A DNA stretch of 64,000 nt. It comes from Pseudoalteromonas sp. H105. Its GTDB lineage: Bacteria; Pseudomonadota; Gammaproteobacteria; Enterobacterales; Alteromonadaceae. The stretch lies in the NCBI RefSeq assembly GCF_001469215.1, contig NZ_LOFH01000004.1:248001-312000 (forward strand), given 5' to 3'. Under the pieces are notes generated by a model. It saw only the letters and a program-made list of their open reading frames with translations, ran no database searches and was not told the origin of the DNA. The position numbers and the translations under genes are program-made. Every line of letters begins with the position of its first letter. Within the stretch, counting starts at the first letter, position 1. This document shows, piece after piece, positions 29,459 through 39,255 of this stretch.

Positions 29459-31300
29459 ATGACAGGACTACGACAATTAACCGCCCCTGCTATCAACTTG
29501 ATGGTAAATTTGAAGTATAAAACTAAGATCAGTTTAGTGTTTGGGATTCTTTTAGTGCCATTAGCGCTGAGCCTCTTTTTCTTACTCACACTTTTGACCG
29601 AAAGTATCCAAGTTTCCACGATGAAACGCCAAGGCCTGCAAACTTATCGCCTTTTACTTGATAACCAAATTTCGGGGGACATCAACAACAATGCAGCGGT
29701 TGCTCGAAGCTACGGGTATGCAGTAGATGATAACCAAAACGCAGATGCTCTTGAATTAGTATCCATTCAATCTCAACTCGCCATTGATGACCACCTACCC
29801 AGTGCATATTTAAATAGAGTATTAGTCTCACCGATTCCAGCTTTGATCAAACAAATTAATTTAGCAAATGAGCGCGCTAACAAAGTACTCGATGACCATG
29901 CATTTTCTCCTGCTACATTTATTGCGTTGTCAAACGTCACAAAATCACTCCCACAATACCAAGCACACATACAAAAAACTTTAATTGTCGCGACGAGCGC
30001 AAATACTTTAGTAGACGAAAAGCTCACACCTTTACTAGCGCAGCTACAAAGCAGTGTGACTAATTTCAAAAATACCATAGATAAAAAAATGCTCGAGCCT
30101 GATAGCTTATCTATCTCTAAAACCGACTTTACCAAATATTATAATGCGGTTCAGCGCGACTTAGCAAAGTTGATTGCACAAAGTGTCCCAACACTCGAAC
30201 AACTTGTTACGGATAAGCTGCAAAAACAGCGTATGATCAGAAACATTGTTTTAGTCGCATCATTATTGAGCTTGTTAAGTGCAGCATACCTATTGGTTGG
30301 TTTTTATTTTGCCGTTGTTGATGGAGTGACACGTTTTGCCAATGCAGCTAAGCAAGCCGCTAATGGTAACTTAAACGCGAGCTTGGCAAGGATTGGAAGT
30401 GATGAAATGAGTATTATCACTGCACGATATAATGCGCTACTTAGCGCATTTACCCAATTACTGGCAGATGTTAAAACAACCACTGTTGACCTAAGTCAAG
30501 CAACGCAATCTTTACAACAAACAAGCCATAAAACAAGCCAGGACGTCAGTGAACAACAAAACCGTGTTAGTACCATTCATACTGTACTCGGTAATATGTC
30601 ACAGAGTGCACAGGCTATTGAGGATTCTGCAACTCAGGCAATGCACATAGCACAAAGTGCAGCAGGCCACGTAAAAGACAGCTCAAAGAACACCATGATA
30701 CTAGCCAAATACATGGAAGACTTACAGGTTGAATTTAAAGAAAATCAAAACGCTTTAGACCGATTAGCAACCGATAGCCAAAATATTGGTAACGTCAGCA
30801 AAGGGATTAGTGATATTGCCGATCAGACTAATTTGCTTGCACTCAATGCCGCAATTGAAGCAGCACGAGCGGGAGAGCAAGGAAGAGGGTTTGCGGTTGT
30901 TGCAGATGAAGTGCGTACACTCGCCTCAAGAACGCAGTTACAGACACAAGAGATACATCAAATCATTGGCTCTCTTCAGAAAGCGTCTGACGATACACAG
31001 CAAAAAATGCAGCGCAGCGTGAAGAAAATGGCCGAATGTGTGGGTTCAGCAAACAACACAAACACGGTACTACAAAACGCGCAGCACAGTATGCTAGAAA
31101 TCCAGCAGCAAGGAGAACTTATTGCGCAAAGAGTGCAAGAACAGTCACAAGCGACTGCACATGCGCTCAATGATGCTGAACAAATCAGTACTCTTGCGGT
31201 GCAAACACAAATATCTGCACAATCAGGCTTTAATGACGCAAGAAAGCTCAATCAATTATCAGAGTTACTCTCAACCGCAATGAATCAGTTTAAAGTTTAA
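29459..31300 (+). CDS. Methyl-accepting chemotaxis protein
   Basis: A 613-residue chemoreceptor. A membrane helix at about 28-48 is followed by a largely helical periplasmic region of some 200 residues, a second helix about 258-283, a HAMP domain and a signalling domain with the tip [20 protein letters not shown]. The sensor lacks Cache landmarks and is predicted helical, like four-helix-bundle sensors; its ligand is unknown. The start could also be the ATG at 29501. It ends 3 bp from the convergent mrcB stop. Confidence 0.9.
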   Translation: MTGLRQLTAPAINLMVNLKYKTKISLVFGILLVPLALSLFFLLTLLTESIQVSTMKRQGLQTYRLLLDNQISGDINNNAAVARSYGYAVDDNQNADALELVSIQSQLAIDDHLPSAYLNRVLVSPIPALIKQINLANERANKVLDDHAFSPATFIALSNVTKSLPQYQAHIQKTLIVATSANTLVDEKLTPLLAQLQSSVTNFKNTIDKKMLEPDSLSISKTDFTKYYNAVQRDLAKLIAQSVPTLEQLVTDKLQKQRMIRNIVLVASLLSLLSAAYLLVGFYFAVVDGVTRFANAAKQAANGNLNASLARIGSDEMSIITARYNALLSAFTQLLADVKTTTVDLSQATQSLQQTSHKTSQDVSEQQNRVSTIHTVLGNMSQSAQAIEDSATQAMHIAQSAAGHVKDSSKNTMILAKYMEDLQVEFKENQNALDRLATDSQNIGNVSKGISDIADQTNLLALNAAIEAARAGEQGRGFAVVADEVRTLASRTQLQTQEIHQIIGSLQKASDDTQQKMQRSVKKMAECVGSANNTNTVLQNAQHSMLEIQQQGELIAQRVQEQSQATAHALNDAEQISTLAVQTQISAQSGFNDARKLNQLSELLSTAMNQFKV

Positions 31301-31303
31301 AGG

Positions 31304-33652
31304 TTACAGCTGGCACCGTGGCCTAGGTTCAAACTCACTGGCTCTAATTGGCAGCTGAATAACCTTCCCACAACCTGGTGGTGCTTGCAAACCGGTCTCT
31401 TCGCTCACAAAAGCCCATCGAATGCTCGCAGGTCGAGTATCGGCAATAGACTCAGGGTTTAGGGGCTTAAGGTAGCGTATATAAGCCTCAAGTGCCCCAA
31501 CACTCCCCGTCAAACCGGTACTTTTATTATCATCACGGCCAAGCCAAGCGACGGTCACTGTATTTTGATCAAACCCTGCAAACCAGCTATCACGTAAATC
31601 GTTACTGGTGCCTGTTTTACCGGCTAACTGAATTGATGGAAAGTGCGCATTTAAGCGCTTAGCGGTACCATCTTTAGTTACCCGCTTCATAGCGTATTTA
31701 GTCATATACACAGACGCTTTATCAAAGCGAGGCTCTGACTCTACTTGATGCTGATAAAGCACCTTACCGACAGAATCTGTCAACGCAGAGATAGAAGTAA
31801 GCTTTCTATATTCACCGTCTGCGGCAAGTGTTGTATAAAGCTGAGCAACCTCTAAACTTGACATTTCAACCGCACCCAAAAGTAACGATGGGTAGTGTTC
31901 AATGCGCCCTTTTGCCCCTAGTTTTGTTAATGTTGACGCCACTTGATCAACCCCAACATCTAAACCAAGATTAACCGCTGGAATATTAATACTGTTACTG
32001 AACGCTTTGTAAATTGGCATCATACCGCGGAATTGGCGATCAAAATTCTCAGGCTGCCACACTTGACCTTGTTCATTCGTTATCTGTACGGGTGAATCAT
32101 CCAGCAGTGTTGCCAAATTATAATTTGTAGACTCCAGTGCCGATAAATAAACCGCAGGTTTTACCAGTGATCCAATATTACGCTTGGTATCTAACACGCG
32201 GTTAAAGCCTAAAAAGCGCGGATCACGCCCAGCCACTAATGCAGAAATACCGCCTTTTTCAACGTTTACTGAAATCATCGCCGCTTCTAACTGCTCTGTA
32301 GTTGCTCGCTTTTCAAGGTAAGGCAGGCTTTTTATAATGGAATTTTCCATCGCGGCCTGTTTTTGTAAATCAAAATAGGTGAACACCCTTACGCCCGCAT
32401 CGAGTACATTTTGATCAGGAAGCAGCTGCTTTAGTTCTCGATCGACTAGTTCTAAATAACCGGGATAAGACTTAGGTAAGCTGTCTTTCATCGGTGCAAT
32501 ATCGATGGGTCGTTTTAGTGCAGCACGATACTCTCGCGTGTTAATTAACTTGTTATCCACCATCAAACGTAAAACAAGATCACGGCGCTCCATCGACCGC
32601 TCACTGTATCGGCGAGGATTATAATAAGAAGGCCCTTTGACCATAGCCACCAGCAAGGCTATTTGGTCGTATTCAAGCTCATCAACGGGTTTTGAAAAAT
32701 AAAACTCAGCGGCTAGCCCCATACCATGAACACCTTGGCTATAGGACTGACCAAGGTACACTTCATTCAAATAGGCTTCTAAAATTTGGTCTTTTGAGTA
32801 GCGATAATCGAGTATTAACGCGATGAGGGCCTCATTAAACTTGCGGATAAGAGTACGGTCACGCGTTAAATAAATATTCTTAGCTAACTGTTGGGTTAAC
32901 GTGCTTCCACCTTGCACTGTTCGCCCTGCTTTAATATTGCTGTACAGCGCTCTCATTATTGATAGTACAGACACGCCATGATGCTCGTAAAACTTTTGAT
33001 CTTCTACAACCAGTAATGCGTCTTTCAACATGCGAGGAAATTTATCGAGGGGCACAAATTCGCGATCTTGTTTTGAATCGTTACCAATTCGCGCAATTTG
33101 AACCGGCTCTAAACGCGCACTGTTTAAACGTCGGCCAAATTTGTCTTTGATCGTTGCTAACTTCTGCCCAGCAAACCGCAGCTCAATAACCTGAGACGCT
33201 TCAAGGCCATCAAAAAATTCAAATTCACGGCGAAACACTTTAATGCTGTTGCCCGTTTTAATATATTGCCCGGTGCGGCTTAACTTATTAACTGATGAGT
33301 AATTTAATCTATCAAGTTCCCACAATACCTCTTGGCTTGATAAGTACTGCCCGGGATGAAAGTTCATAGCGCGCGCATAAACTTGCGCAGGGAGTTGCCA
33401 TTTATTGCCTTCGAACTGACGCGTTATTTTTGCATCTAAATAAATTAAATAAAGCCCCATTGTCACTATACCAGCAAGGGTTAACTTCCAAAGTACAGAC
33501 CATATTTTGGAAGTGAAACTTCGCTTATTTGGTGCTTTAACTGCACTTTTTTTTGTGGTTTTTTTTGCAGTATTTGTAGCCTTACTGGCTGTCTTTTTGG
33601 CAGAGCGCTTTGGTGGAGTTTTAGGTGTTCGTGGTTCTTTTTTATCGGCCAT
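31304..33652 (-). CDS. mrcB: Penicillin-binding protein 1B (bifunctional peptidoglycan synthase)
   Basis: A 782-residue class A PBP. A lysine-rich cytoplasmic tail of about 50 residues precedes one membrane helix (about 54-72). Then comes a UB2H-like region, the glycosyltransferase domain with EDQKFYEHHGV and GGSTLTQQLAKN, and the transpeptidase domain with SLVK (S-x-x-K), SNS (S-x-N) and KTGTSNDLRDSWFAGF. It polymerises and cross-links peptidoglycan from lipid II at the inner membrane. Size and order match PBP1B, not PBP1A. The lipoprotein activator LpoB is not encoded nearby. Confidence 0.96.
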   Translation of the reverse strand: MADKKEPRTPKTPPKRSAKKTASKATNTAKKTTKKSAVKAPNKRSFTSKIWSVLWKLTLAGIVTMGLYLIYLDAKITRQFEGNKWQLPAQVYARAMNFHPGQYLSSQEVLWELDRLNYSSVNKLSRTGQYIKTGNSIKVFRREFEFFDGLEASQVIELRFAGQKLATIKDKFGRRLNSARLEPVQIARIGNDSKQDREFVPLDKFPRMLKDALLVVEDQKFYEHHGVSVLSIMRALYSNIKAGRTVQGGSTLTQQLAKNIYLTRDRTLIRKFNEALIALILDYRYSKDQILEAYLNEVYLGQSYSQGVHGMGLAAEFYFSKPVDELEYDQIALLVAMVKGPSYYNPRRYSERSMERRDLVLRLMVDNKLINTREYRAALKRPIDIAPMKDSLPKSYPGYLELVDRELKQLLPDQNVLDAGVRVFTYFDLQKQAAMENSIIKSLPYLEKRATTEQLEAAMISVNVEKGGISALVAGRDPRFLGFNRVLDTKRNIGSLVKPAVYLSALESTNYNLATLLDDSPVQITNEQGQVWQPENFDRQFRGMMPIYKAFSNSINIPAVNLGLDVGVDQVASTLTKLGAKGRIEHYPSLLLGAVEMSSLEVAQLYTTLAADGEYRKLTSISALTDSVGKVLYQHQVESEPRFDKASVYMTKYAMKRVTKDGTAKRLNAHFPSIQLAGKTGTSNDLRDSWFAGFDQNTVTVAWLGRDDNKSTGLTGSVGALEAYIRYLKPLNPESIADTRPASIRWAFVSEETGLQAPPGCGKVIQLPIRASEFEPRPRCQL

Positions 33653-33799
33653 TACGTTGCTATATATTTCCAGAGATTAATTTACAGATGCGAGCTTAGC
33701 ACATAGCATGCACCCTAACACCTGTAAAATTAACTGAAACTGAAAGTCGCTACACCACCATGCATCAAGCTCGGTTTGAGCCAAGTTTCAACGCACTAT

Positions 33800-33961
33800 T
33801 TAGCGTGTACACAACCAGATAGAGTGAATGACCGCAGGTATAAATAAGATAAAGCACAATATAATATTGATGACTAAATGTTTACCAACACCGGCTTTTA
33901 AAAGTACCGCTACAGGCGGTAAAAGCAGAGATAGTATAATAAGAATTAATTTGTTATCCAT
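33800..33961 (-). CDS. YqaE/Pmp3 family small membrane protein
   Basis: A 53-residue frame translated by hand: MDNKLILIILSLLLPPVAVL, then LKAGVGKHLVINIILCFILF, then IPAVIHSIWLCTR. The pattern LPPVAVxLKxGxGxxxxIN...LxxIPAxIHxxW is the signature of the YqaE/Pmp3 (UPF0057) family. Such proteins are two-helix membrane peptides linked to salt and membrane-potential stress in yeast, plants and bacteria; the molecular role is unsettled. It lies alone between mrcB and amtB. Confidence 0.88.
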   Translation of the reverse strand: MDNKLILIILSLLLPPVAVLLKAGVGKHLVINIILCFILFIPAVIHSIWLCTR

Positions 33962-34051
33962 GAGTGTCCTTTGTTGTTAAATTGTGGGCAACTAAAGCAT
34001 AACCCTAATTACGCCGTATTCCTATCTGATACTTCTGTTAAATACATAATA

Positions 34052-34083
34052 CAAAAAAAGCCCTATCAAAAGTTAGGGCTTTG
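34052..34083 (-). terminator. Rho-independent terminator after amtB
   Basis: A 9-bp stem AAAGCCCTA/TAGGGCTTT around TCAAAAGT, followed on the minus strand by a T-run of seven. It ends the glnK-amtB operon. Confidence 0.9.
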
Positions 34084-34119
34084 TTCGAACACACAATGAA
34101 CTTTTACAATTTAGAGGTA

Positions 34120-35352
34120 TTAGTTACCTCGTACTGATACAAACTCAGGGTAAGCATCTATACCGCAATCATGTTGATCCATACCATTCAACTCTTCTTC
34201 TTCGGTAACACGGATACCCATGGTCTTTTTCAGTACAACCCATACCGCTAATGAAGCAACAAATACAAAACCTAAGATACACACCAGGCCAATAAGTTGA
34301 TTAACAAAGCTTGCATCAGCGTTTGATACTGGCACTAAAATGATACCCAAGATACCACACACACCGTGTACGGATATTGCACCTACAGGATCATCAATCT
34401 TAACCTTGTCCAGTGCTACAATACTAAACACAACCAACGAGCCACCTAAAATGCCCAATACACAGGCCATTACTGGTGAAGGAGAAAGTGGGTCAGCAGT
34501 AATCACAACCAAGCCTGCAAGTGCACCATTAAGTACCATAGTTAAATCTGCTTTACCCCATAACACTTTACATACAAACAATGCTGCAATAGCGCCCGTT
34601 GCCGCAGCAGCGTTAGTATTTAATAAAATTTGGCCTACCGCCGTTGCATTTTCAGCATCAGAGATTAGTAGCTGTGAACCACCGTTGAAGCCGAACCATC
34701 CCATCCATAAGATAAATGTACCGAGCGTAGCAAGTGGTAAGTTAGAACCTGGAATTGGGTAAATCTCACCGTTTTTACCGTATTTACCTTTTCGAGCGCC
34801 TAACATTAATACACCAGCAAGCGCAGCGGCAGCACCTGTGCCATGCACGATTGCAGAGCCAGCAAAATCAACAAAACCCATTTCAGACAGGAAGCCTCCA
34901 CCCCATGTCCAATACCCTTCGATTGGGTAGATAAAACCAGTTAAAACAACAGCAAATGCAAGGAATGCCCATAATTTCATACGTTCAGCAACAGCACCTG
35001 AAACAATCGACATCGCTGTTGCAACAAATACAACTTGGAAGAAAAAGTCTGATTCTAAAGAGTGGTCAGCATCGGCGGCTTGGGTGCCAATTAAAGCGCC
35101 CAATGATGGGACTAACCCACCTTCTGTGTTGTCTACATACATAATGTTGTAGCCAACGAGTAAAAACATCGTACACGCAATAGCGTACAGTGCTACGTTT
35201 TTAGTTAAGATTTCAGTGGTATTTTTTGAGCGAACTAAGCCCGCTTCGAGCATGGCGAAACCTGCTGCCATCCACATAACTAAAATACCTGAGATTAAAA
35301 AATAAAATGTATCCAACGAAAACTTTAATTCTACTATCGTGTTTTCCATCAT
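34120..35352 (-). CDS. amtB: Ammonium transporter AmtB
   Basis: A 410-residue channel with eleven predicted membrane helices. ISGILVMWMAAGFAMLEAGLVRSKN in the first helix pair and DFAGSAIVHGTGAAAALAG (with the conserved Asp of the recruitment site) are typical; a histidine in ISVHGVCGILG is one of the paired pore histidines. It conducts ammonia/ammonium across the inner membrane under nitrogen limitation and is blocked by GlnK. It is 8 bp downstream of glnK. No cleavable signal peptide is evident. Two adjacent ATGs are both usable after AAGGGG. Confidence 0.96.
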   Translation of the reverse strand: MMENTIVELKFSLDTFYFLISGILVMWMAAGFAMLEAGLVRSKNTTEILTKNVALYAIACTMFLLVGYNIMYVDNTEGGLVPSLGALIGTQAADADHSLESDFFFQVVFVATAMSIVSGAVAERMKLWAFLAFAVVLTGFIYPIEGYWTWGGGFLSEMGFVDFAGSAIVHGTGAAAALAGVLMLGARKGKYGKNGEIYPIPGSNLPLATLGTFILWMGWFGFNGGSQLLISDAENATAVGQILLNTNAAAATGAIAALFVCKVLWGKADLTMVLNGALAGLVVITADPLSPSPVMACVLGILGGSLVVFSIVALDKVKIDDPVGAISVHGVCGILGIILVPVSNADASFVNQLIGLVCILGFVFVASLAVWVVLKKTMGIRVTEEEELNGMDQHDCGIDAYPEFVSVRGN

Positions 35353-35360
35353 GCGTCCCC

Positions 35361-35732
<372 letters not shown>

Positions 35733-35745
35733 TTAGACTTGATAA

Positions 35746-35761
35746 TCCAACCTTTGTGCCA
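35746..35761 (-). promoter_or_regulatory. Sigma-54 (RpoN) promoter of glnK-amtB
   Basis: On the minus strand TGGCAC-AAAGG-TTGGA, 46 bp before the glnK ATG, matches the -24/-12 consensus TGGCAC-N5-TTGCA in all but one base and in the exact 16-bp spacing. Sigma-54 control of glnK-amtB is established in enterobacteria. Confidence 0.83.
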
Positions 35762-35814
35762 CTATTTTAAAACAATAAAAAACAACAGCTTAGACACCTA
35801 AGTTAAATAAAAGA

Positions 35815-35846
35815 AACAAAAAACGCACCATTAAGGTGCGTTTTGT
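35815..35846 (-). terminator. Terminator of the diguanylate cyclase gene, overlapping an NtrC-like box
   Basis: AAACGCACC-ATTAA-GGTGCGTTT forms a 9-bp stem with flanking A and T runs and lies 30 bp after the stop of the upstream gene, so it reads as a rho-independent terminator on the minus strand. Its core GCACC-N5-GGTGC (35825-35839) is identical in form to the NtrC-binding consensus and lies about 95 bp upstream of the expected glnK transcription start, a normal distance for an NtrC enhancer. One half-site GGTGCA recurs at 35865-35870. Confidence 0.75.
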
Positions 35847-35875
35847 TTACATTTTTACTTCACTGGTGCAAATTG

Positions 35876-37108
35876 TTAACTGTGTTGTATTACACAATCT
35901 CGCTTTTGATCTTTTGCTTGATACAGTGCTTTGTCCGCCAACCTCATTGCATTCGTTAAAGTCACATTATTAAAATGTGTTAAGCCTATGCTCACCGTTA
36001 TTGTGAAAGGGTGACCATTAATAACAAAATCATAAGCAGAAATACGTGCTCTAAATGCTTCCATTAAGGCGTAAGCTTGTTCTATATTGATATCGTTTAG
36101 CACAACCGCAAACTCTTCACCACCCACACGAGACACAGTAAAGTCTTTAAAAGAACTGCGCAGCAATGACGCAATTTGTTTAAGCGCCTGATCACCCGCT
36201 TCATGACCAAATTTATCATTGATTACTTTAAAAAAGTCGATATCCAACAAAGCCAAGCAGTTCTTACGCGATGCCTCTTTTAGTAGTTTCTCAGCAAACT
36301 GATAAAAGTAACGGCGATTATACAAACCGGTTAGATCATCTCGATGAGCACTTTCTTTTATATCTGCTATTAATGCTAATTGTTCCATTGTCTGTAATAC
36401 ACGACAGTGAAACTCTTCATTCATAAATGGTTTCGTTAAAAAGTCGTTTGCACCATATTTTATAAAGCGTGCTGAGAGTCCGTGTTTACCTGCACCTGAT
36501 AAACCAATGATAGCTAAATCATCACGCCCTCTAAAGTTACGTACCGCTTTAACTAATTCAAATCCATCCATTGTTGGCATGGCATAATCTGTTAGCAATA
36601 ATTTTATTTCAGGATCTGCTTTCAGAATTTTTAAAGCGTGTTCACCATCATTGGCGTCTTGTACATTAAATAATTGCCTTTCGAGCATTTGCTTCATCAG
36701 TGAACGACTTAGCATAGAGTCATCAGCAACAAGTGCTTTACAGCCTTGGTTTCTTAATAGCTGAGCAACAAGCTTAACGGCGTAATGGTAAGAATCGCGG
36801 TTATCTTTAATAACGTAATCAACCACGCCTAACTCAAGCATTTGCTGGCGTTTATACTCATCTATTTTAGAGGTCAGCACCACTGTCGGTACGTTTTTTT
36901 CTAGCGTATATTTAACCACTTCACCATCAGGGGCATCGGGTAACGTTAAATCAACTAAAGCAAGGGTGTAATCATGCGTGCCCACAAAGTCCCTAGCCTC
37001 TTCAAACGTCCAAGCAAAGTCAACGGCAACATTTAAATAATGCGCGGTTAGGTGTCGCAGTACTTGTTGCACTACCTTACTATCTTCGACAATTAAAACT
37101 CTTTGCAT
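35876..37108 (-). CDS. Response regulator with two receiver domains and a GGDEF diguanylate cyclase domain
   Basis: About 410 residues. The frame opens further upstream, but the receiver domain starts at MQRVLIVEDS, so the ATG at 37108 is chosen. REC1 (residues about 1-115) has ED, phosphoacceptor D in LVDLTLPD, and K in VIKD; REC2 (about 123-240) has ADD, TDYAMP and TKPF, so both look phosphorylatable. The GGDEF domain carries RVGGEEF, compatible with activity. Five residues before it the inhibitory I-site RxxD is replaced by FKDF, so product inhibition is probably lost. It makes cyclic di-GMP; the cognate kinase is not adjacent. Confidence 0.93.
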   Translation of the reverse strand: MQRVLIVEDSKVVQQVLRHLTAHYLNVAVDFAWTFEEARDFVGTHDYTLALVDLTLPDAPDGEVVKYTLEKNVPTVVLTSKIDEYKRQQMLELGVVDYVIKDNRDSYHYAVKLVAQLLRNQGCKALVADDSMLSRSLMKQMLERQLFNVQDANDGEHALKILKADPEIKLLLTDYAMPTMDGFELVKAVRNFRGRDDLAIIGLSGAGKHGLSARFIKYGANDFLTKPFMNEEFHCRVLQTMEQLALIADIKESAHRDDLTGLYNRRYFYQFAEKLLKEASRKNCLALLDIDFFKVINDKFGHEAGDQALKQIASLLRSSFKDFTVSRVGGEEFAVVLNDINIEQAYALMEAFRARISAYDFVINGHPFTITVSIGLTHFNNVTLTNAMRLADKALYQAKDQKRDCVIQHS

Positions 37109-37379
37109 AAACGTCTCTGTTACCCTGTATGAGGGTTTGTTGCCAAATGCATTGGCGCATTTAAGCTTAGCTAAAAAATAAATTAGGCGAGTAATATACT
37201 CGATTACATTACGAATCAAAATCCAATACAGGCAAATTAGGTAAAAAGCATACATTGTTTAAAATTTACTAAGCTTAACTTCTACCTCTTACCGACTAAT
37301 ATCTGCGCCTAGTCTCATTAACTTTGTTATTTCATTTAAAATTACCTTTAATAGCTGAAATACAAAAAAAGGATCCATC

Positions 37380-38900
37380 ATGAAACTAATAAGTATCATC
37401 AGCCTTTCAGTCGCAGCGCTAACCCTCAGCGTCTCACATGTGAGCTTTGCAACTGAAAACCAGCGTCGCATTGACGTTGACAGCACAGTCGCCACTGAAC
37501 ATAAAGCACGTATTAACGGTGAACGCTTTTCTTATACCGCAACTACTGGCACCCAACCTGTATGGGATGACAAAGGCGATGCAGTCGCTACGCTACAATA
37601 CACTTATTATGAACGTGACAAAGTTGACGACAGGACAAAGCGCCCACTGCTAATTTCATTCAATGGCGGACCAGGTTCAGCGTCAGTATGGATGCACCTT
37701 GCTTATACTGGCCCACGTGTATTAAAGATTGATGATGAAGGTTACCCAATTCAGCCATACGGCGTAAAAGATAACCCTTACTCAGTGCTTGATGTAGCCG
37801 ACATTGTTTATGTAAACCCAGTGAACACCGGTTATTCACGTGTTTTAGAAAACGAAAAAGGTGAGTTACCAAGTAAAGACGCACAGAAAAAAATGTTTTT
37901 TGGTGTCAATGCAGACATTAAATACCTTGCTGAGTGGCTTAATACCTTTGTAAATAGGCATGAGCGCTGGCGTTCACCTAAGTTCTTAATTGGCGAAAGC
38001 TACGGTACAACCCGTGTATCAGGGCTGGCTCATGAATTACAGAATCGTCAATGGATGTACATTAATGGGGTGGTGCTCGTATCGCCAACTGACATTGGCA
38101 TCAAACGCGATGGCCCTGTAAAAGCGGCGAACCGCCTCCCTTATTTTGCAGCAACTGCATGGTATCACAAGGCATTAAGCCCTGAGCTACAAGCCAAAGA
38201 TCTTGATGAATTGATCCCTGAGGTTGAGGACTTCACGATTAATAAGTTAATCCCTGCCCTTGCAAAGGGTGGCTTTATTGATGATGCAGAGAAAAACGCA
38301 ATTATTAAACAAATGGCATTGTATGCAGGTGTCTCTGAAACATTTGTAAGCCAAAATAACTTAGACATCCCAACTAACTTTTTTTGGAAAGAACTGCTAC
38401 GAGAACGAGGACAAACACTGGGTCGTTTAGATTCACGTTATTTAGGCATAGACAAACGTGATGCAGGTGAGTCTCCGGATTACTGGCCTGAGTTGACCTC
38501 ATGGTTACACTCATTCACCCCGGCAATAAACCACTATTTACGTCATGAGCTACAATACAAAACCGACGTAAAATATAACTTATTTGGGAATGTTCACCCT
38601 TGGGATCGCAGCAATAACAAAACAGGTGAAAATTTACGCTTGGCCATGGCACAAAACCCTTACCTAAATGTATTAGTGCAAGCAGGTTACTATGACGGTG
38701 CAACTAATTACTTTGATGCAAAGTATACAATGTGGCAACTAGATCCAAGCAGTAAAATGCGTGACCGCTTAAGCTTTAAAGGGTATCGCAGTGGCCATAT
38801 GATGTATCTTCGCCATGCAGATTTAGAAAGCTCTAATAATGATTTACGTGAGTTTATAATCAATGCATTACCCAAAGAAGGCGAAGCTGCCAAATATTAA
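37380..38900 (+). CDS. Secreted S10-family serine carboxypeptidase-like protein
   Basis: A 506-residue exported protein: signal peptide cleaved near residue 24 (VSFATE). The alpha/beta hydrolase carboxypeptidase features are ISFNGGPGSASVW (oxyanion region, about 92-104), the nucleophile S207 in GESYGTTR, D439 in YYDGAT and H473 in RSGHMMYL. These match the S10 catalytic triad. It probably trims C-terminal residues of peptides in the periplasm or outside the cell. AAGGAT upstream gives a good start; a terminator follows. Substrate preference is unknown. Confidence 0.9.
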   Translation: MKLISIISLSVAALTLSVSHVSFATENQRRIDVDSTVATEHKARINGERFSYTATTGTQPVWDDKGDAVATLQYTYYERDKVDDRTKRPLLISFNGGPGSASVWMHLAYTGPRVLKIDDEGYPIQPYGVKDNPYSVLDVADIVYVNPVNTGYSRVLENEKGELPSKDAQKKMFFGVNADIKYLAEWLNTFVNRHERWRSPKFLIGESYGTTRVSGLAHELQNRQWMYINGVVLVSPTDIGIKRDGPVKAANRLPYFAATAWYHKALSPELQAKDLDELIPEVEDFTINKLIPALAKGGFIDDAEKNAIIKQMALYAGVSETFVSQNNLDIPTNFFWKELLRERGQTLGRLDSRYLGIDKRDAGESPDYWPELTSWLHSFTPAINHYLRHELQYKTDVKYNLFGNVHPWDRSNNKTGENLRLAMAQNPYLNVLVQAGYYDGATNYFDAKYTMWQLDPSSKMRDRLSFKGYRSGHMMYLRHADLESSNNDLREFIINALPKEGEAAKY

Positions 38901-38927
38901 TAGCTAATATTTAGACTATATTTACTC

Positions 38928-38955
38928 AGCCCGTTTACACGGGCTCTTCTTTTTA
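38928..38955 (+). terminator. Rho-independent terminator after the S10 peptidase gene
   Basis: AGCCCGT/ACGGGCT, a 7-bp stem with loop TTAC, followed by CTTCTTTTTAT, 25 bp after the stop. It abuts the repeat element that starts at 38954. Confidence 0.85.
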
Positions 38956-39217
38956 TACCCAAACCACCTTAAGATGCAGAATTCAGCGTTTCACAGGGGC
39001 TTAATATCAAGGCGTTACTTTGCAACAATGGCAATCCCTTTTAAAAAGTAACAACACTGAGAGTAATCGCCTGTGAAACGCCCAAAGGGTTGGTTTAAAT
39101 GCGATTTATACTGCGTTATTGATTTTAACAATAGAACCACTATTACTCGCAATCAATGCCTTGCCTAAAGCGCTTTTAATTCCAACGACGCTCGTATTCT
39201 GAGGTGATTTGGGTATA
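38954..39217. repeat. 264-bp palindromic intergenic repeat element (MITE-like), copy 2
   Basis: Its ends are imperfect inverted repeats: TATACCCAAACCACCTTAAGATGC on the left and, reverse-complemented, TATACCCAAATCACCTCAGAATAC on the right. An inner 12-bp perfect inverted repeat GCGTTTCACAGG / CCTGTGAAACGC lies at 38986-38997 and 39070-39081. No coding frame is present. The outer ends equal the short palindrome at 26857-26912. This fits a non-autonomous, possibly transposase-mobilised repeat family scattered between genes. The right end lies some 40 bp before the next gene. Confidence 0.85.
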
Positions 39218-39255
39218 TACTCAACTCATTGATTTTACATTTTTGGAAAACAAAG

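Noticed and set aside
38901..39255. 6S RNA expected near fau in many gammaproteobacteria
   Set aside because: The spacer is filled by a terminator and the palindromic repeat; I see no 6S-like central bubble or closing stem.
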